A stretch of 7,389 nucleotides of DNA from Bacteroidota bacterium (GTDB lineage: Bacteria; Bacteroidota; Bacteroidia; Chitinophagales; Saprospiraceae). Shown here piece by piece: positions 5,366 to 7,389 of this stretch. A model generated the notes under the pieces. The model was given only the letters and a program-made list of their open reading frames with translations, did no database searches and was not told where the DNA came from. Numbering within the stretch: position 1 is the first letter of the stretch; each line of letters opens with the position of its first letter. The translations under genes and the position numbers were made by a program. Where the stretch lies: positions 1 through 7,389 of the forward strand of contig JAJRQS010000218.1 in assembly GCA_024280135.1 (NCBI GenBank), in the 5' to 3' direction.

Positions 5366-5809
5366 ATGGATAGTCAAAGCTATAAGACCATTTCAGCCAA
5401 TAAGAACACCGTTGTTCATGATTGGTATGTGATAGATGCCACGAATTTACCAGTAGGTAGATTGGCATCAAAGGTTGCTTTAATGTTAAAAGGTAAGCAC
5501 AAGCCTTCGTACACACCTCATGTAGATACGGGTGATAACATCATCATCTTGAATGCGGAGAAAGTACGTTTTTCTGGAAAGAAGATGCAACAGAAAGTTT
5601 ATTTAAGATATTCTGGATATCCAGGGGGTCAAAAGTCAACTCGTGCAGAAGAAATTATGGCGAAACAGCCACAGCGGATTATTGAGATGGCTGTCAGAGG
5701 TATGTTGCCAAAAAATACTTTGGGACGTGCAATGTTCAGAAAATTATTCGTCTATGTAGGTGATGAGCACAAACATGCTGCACAGACACCTAAGAAATTG
5801 ACCCTTTAA
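5366..5809 (+). CDS. rplM: 50S ribosomal protein L13
   Basis: The 147-residue product is a full-length L13, a large-subunit protein that binds 23S rRNA early in assembly. Family features are W-Y-V-I-D-A-T-N-L-P-V-G-R-L-A-S (20-35), K-P-S-Y-T-P-H-V-D-T-G-D (46-57), the Y-S-G-Y-P-G-G segment (82-88) and the signature R-G-M-L-P-K-N-T-L-G-R (111-121) followed by K-L-F-V-Y-V-G-D-E-H-K-H. The N-terminal M-D-S-x-S-Y-K-T-x-S-A-N-K extension is usual for Bacteroidota L13 and supports the ATG at 5366. It is the first gene of the operon and is followed by rpsI after 19 bases. No Shine-Dalgarno is present. Confidence 0.98.
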   Translation: MDSQSYKTISANKNTVVHDWYVIDATNLPVGRLASKVALMLKGKHKPSYTPHVDTGDNIIILNAEKVRFSGKKMQQKVYLRYSGYPGGQKSTRAEEIMAKQPQRIIEMAVRGMLPKNTLGRAMFRKLFVYVGDEHKHAAQTPKKLTL

Positions 5810-5828
5810 AAAATAAAATCCAGCAAAT

Positions 5829-6215
5829 ATGGAAACCATCAATGCAACCGGTAGAAGAAAGGCGTCTGTAGCTCGTGTCTATGTAAAGCAAGGCACAGGT
5901 AAGATTGTCATCAACGGTAAAGATTATAAAGAGTACCTTCCACAAGTTCATATCCATGACGTAATACTTGAGCCACTAAAATTGGCGGATGTGTTAAGCA
6001 TCTATGACATCAGTGTCAACGTCAAAGGAGGCGGATTCAGAGGACAATCTGAAGCTATCAGACTTGGAATCGCTCGTGCATTAGTTAAAATAGATGAAGA
6101 CTTTAGAGCTTTAATGAAGCCTAGAAAATTACTTACTCGGGATGCCAGAGTGGTCGAACGTAAGAAGTTCGGTAAGCCTAAGGCGCGTAAGTCATTCCAA
6201 TTCAGTAAGCGTTAA
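5829..6215 (+). CDS. rpsI: 30S ribosomal protein S9
   Basis: A 128-residue S9, the small-subunit protein whose basic C-terminal tail reaches the P-site tRNA. The N-terminal T-G-R-R-K-A-S-V-A-R-V (7-17), the G-G-G-F-R-G-Q-S-E-A-I-R-L-G-I-A-R-A-L segment and the C-terminal Q-F-S-K-R are all intact. Length equals the family norm of about 128-130. The start follows an A-rich stretch without Shine-Dalgarno. The pairing rplM-rpsI is one of the most conserved gene pairs in bacteria. A hairpin surrounds its stop codon. Confidence 0.98.
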   Translation: METINATGRRKASVARVYVKQGTGKIVINGKDYKEYLPQVHIHDVILEPLKLADVLSIYDISVNVKGGGFRGQSEAIRLGIARALVKIDEDFRALMKPRKLLTRDARVVERKKFGKPKARKSFQFSKR

Positions 6216-6222
6216 ACGCTTA
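6206..6222 (+). other. Hairpin with the rpsI stop codon as its loop
   Basis: TAAGCGT (6206-6212) pairs perfectly with ACGCTTA (6216-6222); the three-base loop is exactly the TAA stop of rpsI. No long T run follows, only TTT, so it is not a standard terminator. It could act as an RNA-processing or stability element, a partial attenuator between rpsI and rpsB, or be chance. Confidence 0.4.
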
Positions 6223-6260
6223 TTTGCGGTAATCTATTCAACAATTAAAAAAAAATTAAA

Positions 6261-6983
6261 GTGGCTATACAAACTCCAACACGTCAAGAAATGCTAAATG
6301 CTGGCGTTCACTTCGGACACCAAAAAAGTAAGTGGAATCCAAAAATGAAGCCTTATATCTTCATGGAAACCAAAGGCATTCACGTCATTGATTTAAATAA
6401 AACAGCTTCTGAATTAGAAAAAGCAGGTAAGGCTATCACGCAGTTGGTACAATCTGGTAAGAAAATTCTATTCGTAGGTACAAAGAAACAGGGTAAGTTA
6501 ATCGTACAAGAAGCGGCACGTAGCGTAAATATGCCTTTCGTAACCGAACGTTGGTTGGGGGGGATGTTGACAAACTTCTCTACCATAAAGCGTTCTGTAA
6601 AGAAAATGCAAAATATCGAGAAGATGCTTCAAGATACTAGCTTGACTTCTGTTACCAAGAAAGAACGTTTGACGCTAGATAGAGAACGTGCGAAGCTTGA
6701 TAGAGTATTGGGCGGAATATCGAATATCAACAGAATTCCACACGCTGTCTTTATCATGGATATTCACCATGAACATTTGGCATTGTCTGAAGCGAAAAAG
6801 CTGAAGATGATTACTTTTGGAATCGTGGATACGAATTCAGATCCAACAAAAATAGATTTCTCTATTCCTGGAAATGATGATTCTTCTAAATCTATCCAAC
6901 TTTTCATGGACTACATCGTAGGATGTGTCAAAGACGGACAAGCGCAGCGTCAAAAGAAAAAAGAAGCTGTAGCTAAAGATTAA
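6261..6983 (+). CDS. rpsB: 30S ribosomal protein S2
   Basis: A 240-residue S2, which binds at the junction of the head and body of the small subunit and completes its assembly. Typical stretches are L-N-A-G-V-H-F-G-H-Q-K-S-K-W-N-P-K-M (12-29), I-L-F-V-G-T-K-K-Q (69-77), W-L-G-G-M-L-T-N-F (98-106) and the I-V-D-T-N-S-D-P block (188-195). The start is GTG at 6261, chosen because the family N-terminus begins there and no upstream ATG is in frame nearby; the leader is A-rich without Shine-Dalgarno. The tail (226-240) is basic and short. It lies 45 bases after rpsI and 28 bases before tsf, the usual rpsB-tsf pair. Confidence 0.98.
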   Translation: MAIQTPTRQEMLNAGVHFGHQKSKWNPKMKPYIFMETKGIHVIDLNKTASELEKAGKAITQLVQSGKKILFVGTKKQGKLIVQEAARSVNMPFVTERWLGGMLTNFSTIKRSVKKMQNIEKMLQDTSLTSVTKKERLTLDRERAKLDRVLGGISNINRIPHAVFIMDIHHEHLALSEAKKLKMITFGIVDTNSDPTKIDFSIPGNDDSSKSIQLFMDYIVGCVKDGQAQRQKKKEAVAKD

Positions 6984-7011
6984 ACTTTATCAATACCAAA
7001 AAAAATAAATC

Positions 7012-7389
7012 ATGAGTGTTAAAATCTCAGCTCAAGACGTAGCTAAGTTACGTAAAATGACGGGTTCTGGAATGATGGACTGCAAAAAAGCCTTAGTTGA
7101 AGCAGCAGGTGACTTTGAAAAGGCCGTTGAAATCTTGCGTAAAAAAGGACAGAAAATGTCAGCTAAAAGAGCTGATAGAGAAACCAATGAAGGAGCAGCT
7201 CTTGCCATCGTTAATGCTGATGCTACTAGAGGTATTGCTTTGAATTTAAGTTGTGAAACTGATTTCGTAGCAATGACTGAAAGTTTTGTTGCATTGGCGA
7301 ATACTTTTGCAAAGATGGCTTTAGAGCATTTTCCTGCGACTAAGGAGGAGTTGCTTGCGCTAAAAATGGATAACGGTTTGACTATCGGT
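7012..7389 (+). CDS. tsf: Translation elongation factor Ts, N-terminal part (runs off the window)
   Basis: The frame from the ATG at 7012 stays open for 126 codons to the window edge, so only the 5' part is present; full-length EF-Ts in this phylum is around 275 residues. EF-Ts is the nucleotide exchange factor of EF-Tu. Residues 10-45 form the UBA-like N-terminal domain with V-A-K-L-R-K-M-T-G-S-G-M-M-D-C-K-K-A-L. The C-E-T-D-F-V-A motif follows near residues 81-87; its Asp-Phe pair corresponds to the residues that push into EF-Tu near the magnesium site. It follows rpsB by 28 bases, with A-rich sequence and no Shine-Dalgarno before the start. Confidence 0.97.
   Translation, partial: MSVKISAQDVAKLRKMTGSGMMDCKKALVEAAGDFEKAVEILRKKGQKMSAKRADRETNEGAALAIVNADATRGIALNLSCETDFVAMTESFVALANTFAKMALEHFPATKEELLALKMDNGLTIG

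Overview
The window looks chromosomal and comes from a member of the Bacteroidota. Three signs support this. Several genes are preceded by the Bacteroidota-type promoter core TAnnTTTG, clearest before rplM, where TTG and TACCTTTG are 20 bases apart. No start codon has a Shine-Dalgarno sequence; leaders are A-rich instead. The L13, S9, S2 and EF-Ts proteins, and the N-terminus of L13 in particular, read as Bacteroidota versions. I cannot place the genus; a Saprospiria or Chitinophagia-like lineage is only a guess.

Left part, minus strand (1-2077): two paralogous ArsR-type winged-helix regulators lie in tandem (arsR-2 at 503-841, arsR-1 at 61-366), separated by a strong intrinsic terminator. 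Their upstream regions share a similar element. Next come a 76-residue helical protein of unknown function (1144-1374) with its own terminator, and a lipoprotein (1475-2077) made of six MORN-2/YwqK-type repeats of about 24 residues.

Middle part, plus strand (2288-5159): a tight three-gene cluster encodes YaaA (peroxide-stress protein), a SAM methyltransferase whose motifs resemble eukaryotic-type protein arginine methyltransferases, and a 12-helix MFS transporter. Spacing is 8 bases and then a 4-base ATGA overlap, so the three are very probably co-transcribed and the last two translationally coupled. The joint role is unknown and this cluster is the most interesting part of the window.

Right part, plus strand (5199-7389): a ribosomal operon, rplM-rpsI-rpsB-tsf, with a good promoter and a short leader holding two hairpins, one with a GCAA tetraloop. 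This leader is a candidate L13 autoregulatory site. A 7-bp hairpin has the rpsI stop codon as its loop. The tsf gene runs off the right edge.

No mobile element, CRISPR array, tRNA or rRNA was seen. Most of the window is ordinary core-genome sequence; the unusual items are the PRMT-like methyltransferase operon, the duplicated ArsR units and the RNA/DNA structures around rplM and rpsI.
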